The notes beneath the pieces were generated by a model. The model was not told where the DNA came from. It ran no database searches and saw nothing but the letters and a program-made list of their open reading frames with translations. Shown here one piece after another: positions 22,203-23,072 of a DNA stretch of 23,072 nucleotides. The stretch is taken from the NCBI GenBank assembly GCA_020853995.1, contig JADYXV010000286.1, positions 1 to 23,072 of the forward strand, given 5' to 3'. Each line of letters opens with the position of its first letter. The first letter of the stretch is position 1. The position numbers and the translations under genes were made by a program. This stretch comes from Novosphingobium sp. GTDB taxonomy: Bacteria; Pseudomonadota; Alphaproteobacteria; Sphingomonadales; Sphingomonadaceae.

Positions 22203-22628
22203 ATGATGACCGTCCGCAAAATGCTTCTTCCTCTTGCCCTCCTTGGCTTCTCCGGCGAGGCGATGGCACAAGGCTGGAGCGCGGATTGGAAAGTCATCGG
22301 GGTGGCCGAGGACCGTACTGAAGTTCTGGTCAGGCCCGAATCGGTTCAGGAATTGCCGCCCAGTGCAGAACGCGATTTTACGGTGCGTCAGGTATGGGCC
22401 GGGTTCGATCATACAACCGCTTACGGGATTGAGGCAGGCCGCAAGATCATTCTGTTCCAGTACGATTGTACCAGCCGCCGCATGCTGATTGCCGCCGCCA
22501 CCGATTACACCGCCGATGGCAAAGTGATCGCGCGCAATGCCGTGCCAAGTGACCGCGCCGATCTTTACGAGGCGGTAGAGCCTGAGACGCTGGGCGAAAC
22601 GATCATGGCAACCGCCTGCCCTGCTTGA
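22203..22628 (+). CDS. Small exported protein, surface-adhesin-E-like
   Basis: The 141-residue protein starts with a signal peptide (MMTVRKMLLPLALLGFSGEAMA, probable cut before QGW). The mature part resembles the surface-adhesin E family: an N-terminal WKVIGVAEDRTEVLVRPESV, a mid region with VWAGFDHTT, one Cys in LFQYDCTSRRMLIAA with the typical aromatic/basic surroundings, then TDYTADGKVIARNA and a Cys near the end (MATACPA). The two Cys probably form a disulphide in the periplasm. ATG 22203 is preceded by GGAG (22192-22195) 7 nt away; the frame is open from 22152, but this gives no signal peptide at the N-terminus. Function unknown; adhesion has not been shown for this branch. Confidence 0.8.
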   Translation: MMTVRKMLLPLALLGFSGEAMAQGWSADWKVIGVAEDRTEVLVRPESVQELPPSAERDFTVRQVWAGFDHTTAYGIEAGRKIILFQYDCTSRRMLIAAATDYTADGKVIARNAVPSDRADLYEAVEPETLGETIMATACPA

Positions 22629-22650
22629 TTTCAGGCCTGACAATACCGCA

Positions 22651-22682
22651 AAAAGGCGCCGGAATTGCTCCCGGCGCCTTTT
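22651..22682. terminator. Bidirectional Rho-independent terminator
   Basis: AAAAGGCGCCGG (22651-22662) and CCGGCGCCTTTT (22671-22682) form a perfect 12-bp stem with an 8-nt loop. The A and T ends act as the T tract on either strand. It sits between the convergent small exported protein gene and the cytochrome c gene. Confidence 0.9.
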
Positions 22683-22706
22683 GCATTTGTTCGCGACGCG
22701 CAAGGT

Positions 22707-23072
22707 TTATTGCGCGGCGGCTTCCGAAGGTGCTGCTTCTGCCGCTGCGTCAGACGCCGCTGCATCAGCAGGTGCTGCTTCAGCTGCCGGTGCAGCTTCT
22801 GCCGCAGGCAACGGCAGGTTTGAACCGAGCGAGTTGAGATACAGGATCACGTTGGCGCGGTCTTCACCCTTGGCGAGCCCTGCGAACGACATCTTGGTGC
22901 CAGCCGCAAAGGCCTTGGGGTTCTTCAACCACGCATCCAGCGTGGCAAAGTCCCAATTGCCGCCGTGCCCTGCAAGATCTGCAGAATAGGCAAAGCCTGC
23001 CGCATGCTTGCCAACAGGCTTGCCGACGATGCCATAGAGCGCCGGTCCAATGCCGTTAGCCCCGCCTTGAGC
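22707..23072 (-). CDS. Cytochrome c family protein, C-terminal part (5' end outside window)
   Basis: The reading frame runs from the right edge of the window to the stop at 22707, 121 residues. It shows the C-terminal half of a class I cytochrome c: ANGIGPALYGIVGKPVGKHAGFAYS-like start (the Pro of the GPAL segment is in the usual place), then GGNWDFATLDAWLKNPKAFAAGTKMSFAGL with the Met that should be the sixth heme ligand, and RANVILYLNSL as the last helix. The CxxCH heme site must lie upstream, outside the window. It is probably exported and soluble or membrane-anchored, carrying electrons in the periplasm. After residue 87 comes a tail made only of Ala, Glu, Pro, Asp and Ser with repeated AAEAAPA units. 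Further 5' sequence is needed for the start. Confidence 0.9.
   Translation of the reverse strand, partial: AQGGANGIGPALYGIVGKPVGKHAAGFAYSADLAGHGGNWDFATLDAWLKNPKAFAAGTKMSFAGLAKGEDRANVILYLNSLGSNLPLPAAEAAPAAEAAPADAAASDAAAEAAPSEAAAQ

Noticed and set aside
1..23072. CRISPR arrays, insertion sequences, prophage or toxin-antitoxin genes
   Set aside because: No regularly spaced repeats, transposase, integrase or small paired genes were found; all clear genes are ordinary chromosomal functions.

Overview
The window reads as chromosomal DNA of an alphaproteobacterium, most likely of the Sphingomonadales (Novosphingobium/Sphingomonas-like). The grounds are moderately GC-rich coding DNA, a PhyR-NepR-EcfG general stress locus with a histidine kinase gene between phyR and nepR-ecfG (the layout known from sphingomonads), polyhydroxyalkanoate genes with an alphaproteobacterial phasin, and two intergenic inverted repeats of a kind I associate with sphingomonad genomes. 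No database was searched. There is no sign of a prophage, insertion sequence or CRISPR array.

Region by region. 1-1790: 3' end of a class I PHA synthase gene, then a phasin gene whose promoter sits between two perfect inverted 12-bp arms (probable PhaR operators) and which ends in a strong terminator. 1869-4755: clpS, then the overlapping LPS-export permease genes lptF-lptG. 4760-7164: a membrane fatty acid desaturase (minus) diverging from a GNAT-like hypothetical gene. 7165-7473: no gene; it holds an inverted repeat and a stress promoter. 7417-13081: the general stress response (GSR) island, with a single-domain response regulator, a candidate small RNA, a Crp/Fnr regulator, a second single-domain response regulator, phyR, a CHASE-HisKA_2 sensor kinase and the nepR-ecfG operon. 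13224-16384: an AI-2E family transporter, Fe superoxide dismutase and an atypical dicarboxylate/amino-acid:cation symporter. 16461-18891: glmM coupled to a small zinc-ribbon gene (DUF1272), an inverted repeat, and thiD. 18912-19947: a LOG-family gene and tRNA-Gln(CTG), both minus. 20107-22628: a Ppx/GppA phosphatase gene, rlmE and a small exported protein gene. The window ends in the 3' part of a cytochrome c gene (minus).

How it fits together. In the GSR, phosphorylated PhyR sequesters the anti-sigma factor NepR and frees sigma-EcfG, which reads promoters of the form GGAAC-N16/17-CGTT. By eye I find five such promoters, all inside the island: before the first response regulator gene, before phyR, before nepR-ecfG, an overlapping back-to-back copy facing the kinase gene, and one on the minus strand at 8107-8131 with no protein gene behind it. 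That orphan promoter is followed by about 87 nt holding a stem with a C-rich loop (seven C, T, three C) and then a textbook intrinsic terminator. This has the architecture of a sigma-EcfG-dependent small RNA, comparable to Caulobacter GsrN. Its C-rich loop is perfectly complementary to the purine-rich ribosome binding regions of nepR (8 bp) and of the kinase gene (7 bp), so a feedback loop onto the stress circuit is possible. This is the most notable finding. The second is the Crp/Fnr gene, whose conserved reading frame begins upstream of any ATG, GTG or TTG.
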